64,000 bases of DNA, taken from contig QCKM01000007.1 in assembly GCA_003215335.1 (NCBI GenBank), positions 20,315-84,314 of the forward strand. Direction: 5' to 3'. Positions 9,599 to 17,642 of the stretch are shown piece after piece (position 1 is the first letter of the stretch; every line of letters starts with the position of its first letter). Both the position numbers and the translations under genes were made by a program. The notes under the pieces are model-generated. The model was not told where the DNA came from, made no database searches, and worked only from the letters and a program-made list of their open reading frames with translations. Origin of the DNA: Prochlorococcus sp. AG-409-P01 (GTDB lineage: Bacteria; Cyanobacteriota; Cyanobacteriia; PCC-6307; Cyanobiaceae).

Positions 9599-10006
9599 AT
9601 GAGCATCAACAAAGTTCATTCCATATTGGCTGTCATCAGCCTTTGCGTTCTGCCCGCACCTGCGGCAAGGAGCGATTGGTACAACATTCCAATGCCAACA
9701 AAGAGTGAACTTCAAGCGATACAACTAGAAGCTTATATTTGCTCACGTGAAAACAATGCACAGTCTTGCGAAAGGACTCGACAATTAGCCGATCCCCTAA
9801 TGGATCACCCCAGATTGCCCAGTATATGCAAAGACACGGTTTGGCAATTACTCCAAAGCTCAAAAAAAGCAGAGAATAATAATTACATTCGTAGAGATGC
9901 TATAGATCTACCAGCAAGAAGAATTGCAGTGGTTTGTATAAAGCGAATCAAGCCATCATCTCCTGCCATGATGAAGAATACATCAGCGAGCAGACGTCAA
10001 ATATAA
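9599..10006 (+). CDS. Hypothetical secreted protein with conserved-looking cysteines
   Basis: 135 aa. It begins with a signal peptide (KVHSILAVISLCVLPAPAARS, about residues 5-25), with likely cleavage after A-R-S. The mature part has C-X9-ish cysteine spacing (ICSRENNAQSC, then ICKDT and VCIKR), giving four cysteines that could form two disulfides in the periplasm. The VKOR-thioredoxin fusion at 41.3 kb would be a candidate oxidant. Start ATG 9599 follows GAGG. No family recognised. Confidence 0.65.
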   Translation: MSINKVHSILAVISLCVLPAPAARSDWYNIPMPTKSELQAIQLEAYICSRENNAQSCERTRQLADPLMDHPRLPSICKDTVWQLLQSSKKAENNNYIRRDAIDLPARRIAVVCIKRIKPSSPAMMKNTSASRRQI

Positions 10007-10269
10007 CTAATTTTGAATTAATCTCTTATTGCCAAAAAGGAATAGCTTTATAGAAATAAAGCGATAAACAACAAAAAACATGCAATGATTTCATATAAAT
10101 TCCGAAAAGAAATCTTCCTATTCAACCTCTTGATGCATAAGAAAAGATTCGAAGGTCCAAATGCATCCACATTATCGACTGGACCAAATTTCTTATTAGC
10201 AGTTGCTTGATGAAGAATGATATTCATTATATTGAATCTTTGAGTTCGCTTTAGAAGAACTCTTTTCTA
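10007..10269. other. Gene-free 263-bp stretch upstream of pgm
   Basis: AT-rich and without a convincing ORF, tRNA or strong hairpin. It presumably holds the pgm promoter, but I could not pick a clear -35/-10 pair. Confidence 0.5.
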
Positions 10270-11928
10270 ATGACTCCGTCAAATCATTCAGAATCCATTA
10301 GACGCAAAGTGCGTTTAAATAAAACCTTTACCGACCAAAAACCTGGCACGTCAGGTCTTAGAAAAAGCAGCAAAGAATTCGAACAACCTCAATATCTAGA
10401 AAGCTTTATCGAAGCTGTTCTTCGAACCTTACCTAATGTTTCTGGAGGAACGCTAATCGTTGGCGGAGACGGACGCTACGGCAACTTACCTGCAATTGAT
10501 GTCATCCTGAAGATGGGAGCTGCCCATGGGCTAAAGCGTGTTATCACCACTACGAGTGGGATTCTCTCAACACCAGCAGCCTCTCATCTGATTCGTACAC
10601 ATAAAGCCATTGGAGGGATAATCCTCTCAGCAAGCCATAACGCCGGAGGTCCAGACGGCGACTTTGGAGTCAAAATAAACGGTGCTAATGGTGGCCCTGC
10701 TCCAGAATCACTAACGAACGCGATATTTGAATGCACAAAAGAACTAGAGGAATACTTCTTATTAGAGGGGCCATCAATCTCTTTAAAGATTCCTGGAATG
10801 CATTACATCAATGCTATGGCTGTTGAGGTAATTGATGGCATTGAAGATTACACAACATTGATGCAGAGAATATTTGACTTCGACCGCATAGAGACCTTAA
10901 TCAAAAATGATTTTCCTATTATTTTTGACGCACTTCATGCGGTAACTGGTCCATATGCCAAACGAATTTTAGAAGGTCTATTGGGTGCCTCAACCGGCAC
11001 AGTCCGAAATGGCATCCCACTTGAAGACTTCGGTGGTGGACATCCAGATCCCAACCTCACATACGCGCATGAGTTAGCAAGTCTTCTATTAGATAGTAAT
11101 AAATATTGCTTTGGAGCAGCTTGTGATGGTGATGGTGATAGGAATATGATTCTAGGTAAAGGTTGCTTCGTAAATCCAAGTGATAGCCTCGCAGTTCTCA
11201 CAGCTAACGCCCACCTAGTTCCTGCTTATGCCAATGGTCTAACGGGTGTCGCACGTTCTATGCCTACAAGTGCTGCTGTAGATGTAGTGGCAAAAGATCT
11301 TGGCATCAATTGCTTTGAGACACCTACTGGTTGGAAATTCTTTGGAAATCTACTCGACGAAAATCTAATAACACTTTGCGGTGAAGAAAGTTTTGGGACA
11401 GGAAGCAATCATGTAAGAGAAAAAGATGGTCTCTGGGCCGTATTATTTTGGCTCCAAATACTTGCAGAGAAAGGTTGCTCAGTCTCAGAGTTAATGACAA
11501 TGCACTGGAGTCATTATGGAAGACACTACTACTCTCGTCATGACTATGAGGAAATAAAATCAGAAGCAGCGAATGATCTTTATGCCCGTCTCAAAAAAAT
11601 GTTGCCTACACTTGTAGGGCAAGCATTCGCCGGGAGCGAAGTCAGTCTGGCCGATGACTTCAGCTATAACGATCCAGTAGATAACTCTATTACAACAAAT
11701 CAAGGCTTAAGGCTTATTTTAAAAGATGGCAGCCGTGTAATCATGCGCCTCTCAGGGACAGGGACAAAAGGGGCAACCTTACGCGTATACCTAGAAAGGT
11801 ACGTTCCCAAAACAGGGGATCTCACCCAAGATCCTCAGCGAGCTCTTTCAAACTTAATAACTGGGATCAATAACCTTGCAGAAATCAAACAACGCACTGG
11901 GATGAGCAGGCCAACAGTAATTACTTAA
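10270..11928 (+). CDS. pgm: Phosphoglucomutase (alpha-D-glucose phosphate-specific)
   Basis: Interconverts glucose-1-phosphate and glucose-6-phosphate, linking glycogen to central metabolism. The phosphoserine loop is ILSASHNAGGPDGDFG (~residues 122-137), the Mg loop is CDGDGDRNMI (~residues 283-292), the sugar loop is GEESFGTGSNH (~residue 370) and the phosphate loop is RLSGTGTKGATLR near the C-terminus. It is 552 aa, the eukaryote-like long PGM form common in cyanobacteria. It stands alone, with gaps on both sides. Confidence 0.95.
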   Translation: MTPSNHSESIRRKVRLNKTFTDQKPGTSGLRKSSKEFEQPQYLESFIEAVLRTLPNVSGGTLIVGGDGRYGNLPAIDVILKMGAAHGLKRVITTTSGILSTPAASHLIRTHKAIGGIILSASHNAGGPDGDFGVKINGANGGPAPESLTNAIFECTKELEEYFLLEGPSISLKIPGMHYINAMAVEVIDGIEDYTTLMQRIFDFDRIETLIKNDFPIIFDALHAVTGPYAKRILEGLLGASTGTVRNGIPLEDFGGGHPDPNLTYAHELASLLLDSNKYCFGAACDGDGDRNMILGKGCFVNPSDSLAVLTANAHLVPAYANGLTGVARSMPTSAAVDVVAKDLGINCFETPTGWKFFGNLLDENLITLCGEESFGTGSNHVREKDGLWAVLFWLQILAEKGCSVSELMTMHWSHYGRHYYSRHDYEEIKSEAANDLYARLKKMLPTLVGQAFAGSEVSLADDFSYNDPVDNSITTNQGLRLILKDGSRVIMRLSGTGTKGATLRVYLERYVPKTGDLTQDPQRALSNLITGINNLAEIKQRTGMSRPTVIT

Positions 11929-11990
11929 CCAAGCATTCCTTCTTCGATGCACTATGCAAAAGGCCTAACACCTCTTATAAAAGAACTCAA

Positions 11991-12012
11991 TAGAAGTTTT
12001 GATTGCTTCTAT
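11991..12012 (+). terminator. Hairpin between pgm and rarA, weak terminator candidate
   Basis: ATAGAAG, 8-nt loop, CTTCTAT forms a perfect 7-bp stem about 60 bp after the pgm stop. It lacks an immediate U-run (CAATGCTTTTC follows), so it may be a leader hairpin of the next gene instead. Confidence 0.25.
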
Positions 12013-12064
12013 CAATGCTTTTCAAAATTCACCATTCAATCAAGAGAGAATCATTTAGAAGGTA

Positions 12065-14296
12065 GTGAAGAACGTGAGTCAAGATCTTTTTAGTTTTCAT
12101 GGCGATCAAGAGATCCAACGTCACGCTCCTCTGGCAGATCGACTTCGACCTGAAACCTTAGACGAGTTTGTTGGGCAGAGTGCAATTCTTGCAGAAGGTC
12201 GTCTACTTCGCAGAGCGATTACAACCGATAGGATTGGCAACTTACTTTTACATGGACCACCAGGGATTGGCAAAACGACTTTAGCCAGAATCATTGCCAG
12301 ACATACACGTGCACATTTCAGCTGTCTAAATGCTGTTCTTGCAGGAGTCAAAGAACTCCGACAGGAAGTGGCCGATGCAAGGAAAAGGCTGGAGCAACAT
12401 AGTCTGCGCACTATTCTTTTCATCGACGAAGTACATCGATTCAACAGTGCCCAGCAAGATGCTCTCTTGCCATGGGTCGAGAATGGGACCGTGACACTTA
12501 TAGGTGCTACAACAGAAAATCCATATTTCGAAGTAAACAAAGCTTTAGTTAGTCGCTCACGAGTCTTCAGACTGCAAGCACTTCAAACTAATGATCTACA
12601 TCAGCTCCTTTCACGTGCATTAAAAGATCGTGCAAGAGGTTATGGAGACCTGCAGGTAGACATCTCTAATGATGCCGCCAACCATCTAGTTAACGTAGCC
12701 AATGGGGATGCAAGAAGTCTTCTTAATGCCTTAGAGCTCGCGGTAGAAAGTACACCTGCTAATGAAGCAGGAGAAATAGAAATCAACCTATCTATTGCAG
12801 AAGAATCGATACAAGAGCGCGCTGTTCTCTATGACAAGCAAGGTGATGCACATTTCGACACCATCAGTGCATTTATCAAGTCACTTCGTGGTTCAGATGC
12901 TGATGCTGCAATGTTTTGGCTGGCAAGGATGGTAGCAGCGGGAGAAAGTCCGAGATTTATCTTTCGGCGCATGCTTATTGCAGCTGGAGAAGACGTTGGT
13001 CTTGCTGACCCTCAGGCGATCGTAATAGTCGAAGCCTGCGCTTCAGCCTACGAGCGAATCGGCCTACCTGAAGGGCTTTATCCTCTCGCTCAAGCAGCCC
13101 TTTACCTGGCCTGCGCAGACAAAAGCAATAGTGTAATGGGATTCTTTGATGCATTAACGGTTGTACGAGATAGCGAACGCCAAGAAATACCCAGTCATAT
13201 ACGTGACTCCCATCGTGATAAAGAAGCAATGGGAGATGGCCTTGGATACCGATATCCCCATGCCTATGAAAATCACTGGGTTGCGCAACAGTATTTGCCG
13301 AACGAATTGCAGGGAGAAGTTTTTTGGAAGCCCAGTCTTAATGGGTGGGAAGGGGAACGAAGATCCAGCCTATTCAAAAGAAGAGCTGCACAACTTGCTT
13401 CATTGACAGAATCAACTCAAGAACATCCGCTAGTTGTCAGCCATGGCCCAACCACCCCTCAACTAGAAAGGTGGTTACAACGCCAACTCAATCAAGAAGG
13501 TGAAAGACTGCTTGAACTTCGAAGAAGACTTTGGTCGGAAGTCTCATGGCAACGTCACCATCGAGTATTGGTAATAGGTGCGCAATCACTCTTATGGTCC
13601 ATCGACCCATTAGAAGAAGTCCCCGAGGGCGGAGTGACTATCCTATATAGAACATCTCAAGAACAAGGTCGTCTAACAGCGGAAATCAATCTTCTAGATC
13701 CACTAATACGACCAAAACTTCTAAAATGGGACGAAAAATCACTCGACAAATTGCCATCTGATCACAACTTTGAGTGGGTAGGAGGTCGTATATCCAACCA
13801 AGACCTTACCAATCTAGAAATAGACGGGCTTTGGGCAAAGATCAGTCATCGCTGCACATCTCATGCAGAGTTAAGACTCCTAATCACACGAGCAGAAGCT
13901 GGTCCAGCAACAAGTCTACTTAAATTAGTCAATACAGAAGAAACCACTACCAAAGAGCGTACTCTTCTCAACAAGCTTGTTGCGCTTGAATCCAAATGGC
14001 TAAGCGATCAACAGCATGAAGCAAAACTAAAACAAAAGCTCATGGAACTAAAATGGAACACAAGATTAAAGCAATGGAACGAATCACTCTCTTATCTCAT
14101 TGACGAGAGTTTTGAGGATCGGTTACTCGCAGAAGGCAGGCCATATCGCCAATTGCTATCTAAAAATGGTGGCTCAGAGTTCCTAGAAGGTCTTCATAAG
14201 CTTCTTAAGCGAAATCGAGGTAAACACCTACCTCAAAATCTTATACATCAACTCCTTATTGGCAATAAAAACAATCACAGTCAAAATTCCAACTAA
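12065..14296 (+). CDS. RarA/MgsA-family AAA+ ATPase with long C-terminal extension
   Basis: 743 aa, GTG start at 12065 (a second GTG at 12074 is equally possible). Residues ~20-425 are a RarA (MgsA/Mgs1/WRNIP1-like) replication-fork ATPase: DRLRPETLDEFVGQ, Walker A GPPGIGKTT (~62-71), Walker B LFIDEVHRFN, sensor GATTENPYFEVN, and the MgsA tetramer domain ending in YLPNELQG. The remaining ~310 residues are absent from E. coli RarA but occur in cyanobacterial homologues as a fusion. Its V-L-V-I-G-A-Q-S-L-L-W core and alternating strands suggest a degenerate methyltransferase-like fold. That last point is inference. Confidence 0.88.
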   Translation: MKNVSQDLFSFHGDQEIQRHAPLADRLRPETLDEFVGQSAILAEGRLLRRAITTDRIGNLLLHGPPGIGKTTLARIIARHTRAHFSCLNAVLAGVKELRQEVADARKRLEQHSLRTILFIDEVHRFNSAQQDALLPWVENGTVTLIGATTENPYFEVNKALVSRSRVFRLQALQTNDLHQLLSRALKDRARGYGDLQVDISNDAANHLVNVANGDARSLLNALELAVESTPANEAGEIEINLSIAEESIQERAVLYDKQGDAHFDTISAFIKSLRGSDADAAMFWLARMVAAGESPRFIFRRMLIAAGEDVGLADPQAIVIVEACASAYERIGLPEGLYPLAQAALYLACADKSNSVMGFFDALTVVRDSERQEIPSHIRDSHRDKEAMGDGLGYRYPHAYENHWVAQQYLPNELQGEVFWKPSLNGWEGERRSSLFKRRAAQLASLTESTQEHPLVVSHGPTTPQLERWLQRQLNQEGERLLELRRRLWSEVSWQRHHRVLVIGAQSLLWSIDPLEEVPEGGVTILYRTSQEQGRLTAEINLLDPLIRPKLLKWDEKSLDKLPSDHNFEWVGGRISNQDLTNLEIDGLWAKISHRCTSHAELRLLITRAEAGPATSLLKLVNTEETTTKERTLLNKLVALESKWLSDQQHEAKLKQKLMELKWNTRLKQWNESLSYLIDESFEDRLLAEGRPYRQLLSKNGGSEFLEGLHKLLKRNRGKHLPQNLIHQLLIGNKNNHSQNSN

Positions 14297-14357
14297 GGAA
14301 AATCAACTTTTATAATAAAAATAAGACAACTTACATGAAGATTTCGTCAATCAAAGA

Positions 14358-14987
14358 TCAACAAAACTTTCGAAAGGCATTACTTCTATCAGGAATATCC
14401 TTTTGGCCAGCCTGAAGGCATGCTGGCAAAAATATAAACACGGAAAAAATCTTATTGCAATTCATTTGCTCACATTTATCAAAGTTAAGTGAACCTGTTT
14501 CCATGCGCTTTAAAATCCCACGCGAAGAGATAGTCCCATTAGCAGAATCTAAAATAATTGCAGATCTTAATGCCATCCAAACCCTATCTCCAAAGATATT
14601 TACAGGGTAATAAGGTTTAGTATTCTTCTTTAGCAAAGCAGTACCTTCTGATGAATACAGGAATCTTGCAAGCCTAATTGGATCAACTTTATATAGCTTA
14701 AGCATACTTTTGCGAATTTCTTTCCCACTCCAACCAGAGTTTAAAATTGCTGAGTTCAAGTCAGAGTTTCTAGTTTCACCTGAATCAAAGAATTCATCTA
14801 AAGGACTTGATTGAGCAAGATACAGGATTGAGCTCCTTTGATGATATAGAGCTTGCTTAGCACTTACCTCAAAAGAAGCAAAATAACTCAAAAAAGGTAT
14901 AAACATTATCCAACTAACTGTAATTCGAACAGGCCTAGGAAAAGGCAACCGTGGCATTTGCAAGAGCCTTCTAATAATTACAAGCAT
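14358..14987 (-). CDS. Hypothetical secreted protein, DUF1400-like region
   Basis: 209 aa from ATG 14987 (an internal Met at 14957 is also possible). A hydrophobic signal-like segment (VSWIMFIPFLSYFASFEVSA) is followed by SPLDEFFDSGETRNSDLN and a helical VDPIRLARFLYSSEGTALL. These resemble the N-terminal DUF1400 domain of cyanobacterial alpha/beta-hydrolases. No hydrolase nucleophile motif follows, so if the match is right the protein lacks the catalytic domain (those families reach ~500 aa). It sits 7 bp from the phosphopantetheinyl transferase stop, which suggests cotranscription. The family assignment is tentative. Confidence 0.6.
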   Translation of the reverse strand: MLVIIRRLLQMPRLPFPRPVRITVSWIMFIPFLSYFASFEVSAKQALYHQRSSILYLAQSSPLDEFFDSGETRNSDLNSAILNSGWSGKEIRKSMLKLYKVDPIRLARFLYSSEGTALLKKNTKPYYPVNIFGDRVWMALRSAIILDSANGTISSRGILKRMETGSLNFDKCEQMNCNKIFSVFIFLPACLQAGQKDIPDRSNAFRKFC

Positions 14988-14993
14988 TGTCAA

Positions 14994-15617
14994 TCAAGCC
15001 AGGCAAATTATGGGGCTATTTGCCAATTCTGACTTCATAGCCACTACTGCAATACTCCAATTTCTACAATGAAGTCTATTAACACTAAGCTCATAACCCA
15101 AAATCTTATGGCGAATCAATAACGCATCTGAACTACAGCACCAATTAACTAGGTCCTCAGCAAGGCTTCCTCGTTGCCACTTAATTGCAGCTTCCTTACA
15201 CAACCATCTATCTAAAACTGCTTTCCTCAGAGCTTCTCCTTGCAAGGACACAAGAGCAATGTTCTCCTCCTCAGAGTAATAACGATCTGCCAGTGCACTG
15301 GCAGAAAAAGCCCTGTCTGTTCGCTCTAGATCAACTCCCAATTTCTGTTGAGACCATCCAATGAGCAATGCATCTCGACAATGACTAAAACTGATGTAGC
15401 CCCAACCTTCTTCCAGTTCAGGCGGCTTCCCTGGATTGGCCTTAAGAGGAATATCTAAAGCTGGTACATTCCACAAATCAGACAATGCCTGTCTCGCATA
15501 ACCTCGAGAGTGGCGGAATTGCCTGGAACGCATTTTGGGCAAGCTAGCTGCTATGTCCTCCTCATGCTGAGTAATTGACTGAATAGGAGCGTCCGTGGAA
15601 AACAACCAGAACGCCAT
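14994..15617 (-). CDS. 4'-phosphopantetheinyl transferase (Sfp/HetI type)
   Basis: Activates acyl carrier protein by transferring the phosphopantetheine arm from CoA. It shows the substrate motif ISFSHC, the Mg-binding GVDLER and the signature WLCKEAAIKW, in family order. I place the start at ATG 15617 (MAFWLFS), giving 207 aa. Reading on to 15695 would run through the start of the divergent bcp gene. The bcp start at 15650 is only 32 bp away, so promoters must overlap coding DNA or be very compact. Confidence 0.88.
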   Translation of the reverse strand: MAFWLFSTDAPIQSITQHEEDIAASLPKMRSRQFRHSRGYARQALSDLWNVPALDIPLKANPGKPPELEEGWGYISFSHCRDALLIGWSQQKLGVDLERTDRAFSASALADRYYSEEENIALVSLQGEALRKAVLDRWLCKEAAIKWQRGSLAEDLVNWCCSSDALLIRHKILGYELSVNRLHCRNWSIAVVAMKSELANSPIICLA

Positions 15618-15649
15618 TACTCTTGATCCAGGAACTTCTAAATCAATCA

Positions 15650-16117
15650 ATGACTTTACAAATCGGTGATCGAGCGCCTGATTTCGCACTCCCAAATCAA
15701 GATGGGGAACTTGTCAAACTTGCCTCTTTTAAAGGGCAACGAGTTGTTATTTACTTTTACCCCAAAGACGACACACCGGGATGCACTAAAGAGGCGTGTA
15801 ACTTCCGAGATCATTGGGAACTCTTCAAAACAAATAAAATTGCTGTCATTGGCATCAGTAAGGACAATGGCACTTCTCACACCAAGTTCATTAACAAGCA
15901 CCAACTACCCTTCACTTTATTAAGTGATCCCGAGCCTTGCCCAGTGGCAAGTTCTTATGAAAGCTATGGGCTAAAAAAATTCATGGGGCGTGAATACATG
16001 GGAATGATGCGCCATACCTTTGTAATTGACCCCAGTGGCAATTTGGAATTGATTTATACGAAGGTCAAAGCCGCCACTATGGGCACACAAATCATCAATG
16101 ATCTAGGTCTCGATTGA
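15650..16117 (+). CDS. bcp: Thioredoxin-dependent peroxiredoxin Q (Bcp)
   Basis: Reduces hydrogen and alkyl peroxides using thioredoxin. It shows GDRAPDFALPNQDG and the active site YFYPKDDTPGCTKEACNFRD, with peroxidatic Cys and resolving Cys five residues apart, the PrxQ pattern. ATG 15650 gives 155 aa, the normal length. The reading frame extends to 15623 without supporting residues. Its 3' end overlaps the convergent pantothenate kinase gene by 23 bp. Confidence 0.93.
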   Translation: MTLQIGDRAPDFALPNQDGELVKLASFKGQRVVIYFYPKDDTPGCTKEACNFRDHWELFKTNKIAVIGISKDNGTSHTKFINKHQLPFTLLSDPEPCPVASSYESYGLKKFMGREYMGMMRHTFVIDPSGNLELIYTKVKAATMGTQIINDLGLD

Positions 16118-16805
16118 TAAGGCCCTCAACATCCACCAATCCTTCAAGAGCCAAGTGAGGGAAATGATTTACATCAACATCTAAGTCACGAAGTGGCTCA
16201 GCAAGAACAGGGGCATCCCCGCCACATAACCAAAGGGGGAGCTTTGCTTCACGTTGAGCCACTACCAGGGTTCCTATTAAAGACTGAATTGCCCCTTTCC
16301 TCATGGCATCAGCTGTCCTGGAAGGGAAAGCTTCTTGAGGAGAAGGCCCCAAGCCTGGATCATCCAAATCTTTAGCTCCAAGGGACATTGCAGAAAGCTG
16401 CAATCTCAATCCTGGAACTAGCTGACCACCGGCAAATGCACCTTCCTCATTAACTTTAGTAAGACTTAAGACTGTTCCAGCATCCGCAAGCAGTAAGCCA
16501 GCGAATGCATTATCAATTTGCTTTGCTCTTCTCAAAGCACCCCAAGCTCCTAACGCACGATCTATACCAAGCCATGGAGGAGATTTTCTAAGGGGAATAT
16601 GCTTAAGAGCAACACGAAGTGAAGGATCTAAATTTGATTCTTCAGGCAAAGGTCCTACAGCGGCCCAAGCCTTGAGGGGATTATCCAGAGAGGCAAGTCT
16701 TTTCGAATCTGGAGAAGTATGGCTAAATTTCCATTTTTGTCCAACAAATTCGGCCCAATGCCAATGTGTGTTACCTATCAATAGACATCGCCTAGTACTG
16801 GTCAC
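16095..16805 (-). CDS. coaX: Type III pantothenate kinase (CoaX)
   Basis: First step of CoA synthesis, an ASKHA-fold kinase. It shows LLIGNTHWHWAEF at the N-terminus, DRALGAWGA, DAGTVLSLTKV and GAFAGGQLVPGL with the usual Gly-Gly. The N-terminal phosphate motif is normally D-x-G-N-T; here the Asp position is Leu (L-I-G-N-T), which I believe recurs in cyanobacterial CoaX. GTG 16805 gives 236 aa and has a GAGGGA about 10 nt upstream. The alternative ATG at 16850 lies inside cysH and has a poorly placed ribosome site. Confidence 0.83.
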   Translation of the reverse strand: MTSTRRCLLIGNTHWHWAEFVGQKWKFSHTSPDSKRLASLDNPLKAWAAVGPLPEESNLDPSLRVALKHIPLRKSPPWLGIDRALGAWGALRRAKQIDNAFAGLLLADAGTVLSLTKVNEEGAFAGGQLVPGLRLQLSAMSLGAKDLDDPGLGPSPQEAFPSRTADAMRKGAIQSLIGTLVVAQREAKLPLWLCGGDAPVLAEPLRDLDVDVNHFPHLALEGLVDVEGLINRDLDH

Positions 16806-16807
16806 TT

Positions 16808-17530
16808 TTAAATTCCCTCTCCCATCGTCCCAGAGAGATGTATTCCGCATTCCTGTTTGAGCCCTCCAAATCTTGTGTCTCTTCCTTTCACATCCCCATC
16901 ATCAGGTGCACTTGAATGCCAATCCCCAACCGTTGAATAGCCCTTTTCAAAAAGAGGATGTTGCGGCAGTTGATTCTCCTGCATGTAATAAAAAACATCC
17001 TTAACTGTCCATTCCAGTAGAGGTCTTAATGAAAAGCGCTCCCGTATAGGGTCAAGCCAAGTCATAGTACGTCGATGATTGGTTTGATTCCCTCTAACCC
17101 CACTAGCCCAACAACTCACCTTTAGACCATCTAAAGCCTGATCAAGTGGTCTAACTTTTCTAATTAAGTGATATTTCTCTAAATCCTTAGCGGAATTTGT
17201 CTCCCATAAACGTCCATATAGTGCCTCCATCCTTGCAGGAGATAAAGAACTCTGCACAACCTTTATGTCTAAATCAAACTTGTTGATCAACTGATCGGCA
17301 TAGCAATAAGTCTCAGGCGGAAGATATCCAGTGTCAACCCAAATCACGGGAATAGCGATTTTCGCAGTATGGGCCATATGCAACAAAACAGCAGATTGAA
17401 TGCCAAAACTCGTAGTCAAAGCAAAGCTCGAGTCAAATGTCTTATATGCCCAACCAAGTCGATCCTGAGGACTCAGACTGGCTAAATAAGATCTTGCTTC
17501 TTCAATCGAAAAATCACTACTAGAAGTCAT
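16808..17530 (-). CDS. cysH: Phosphoadenosine phosphosulfate (PAPS) reductase
   Basis: Reduces activated sulfate to sulfite with thioredoxin. It shows the PP-loop TSFGIQSAVLLHMA, SCWASGVRGNQTNHR, and the catalytic C-terminal ECGIHLSGTMGEGI. The Cys-Cys...Cys-X2-Cys ligands of APS reductases with a 4Fe-4S cluster are absent, so PAPS is the probable substrate. It is 240 aa and precedes coaX by 2 bp. It diverges from the type-2 NADH dehydrogenase gene across 112 bp that contains a 12-bp palindrome. Confidence 0.92.
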   Translation of the reverse strand: MTSSSDFSIEEARSYLASLSPQDRLGWAYKTFDSSFALTTSFGIQSAVLLHMAHTAKIAIPVIWVDTGYLPPETYCYADQLINKFDLDIKVVQSSLSPARMEALYGRLWETNSAKDLEKYHLIRKVRPLDQALDGLKVSCWASGVRGNQTNHRRTMTWLDPIRERFSLRPLLEWTVKDVFYYMQENQLPQHPLFEKGYSTVGDWHSSAPDDGDVKGRDTRFGGLKQECGIHLSGTMGEGI

Positions 17531-17558
17531 CTTGAGTCCCTGGCAAAAATCTGCCGCA

Positions 17559-17570
17559 ATCTACGTAGAT
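17559..17570. promoter_or_regulatory. 12-bp perfect palindrome ATCTACGTAGAT, candidate operator
   Basis: Lies 29 bp upstream of the cysH start, in the 112-bp gap shared with the divergent NADH dehydrogenase gene. A perfect 12-mer palindrome is expected by chance roughly once per 4 kb, so its position is suggestive only. Confidence 0.3.
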
Positions 17571-17642
17571 GAAAATACAATCAATCATGTCCAAATCATC
17601 CGAAGCCATAGGTGAAGGCGATTTGTTTCAGTTCCAAAAATA

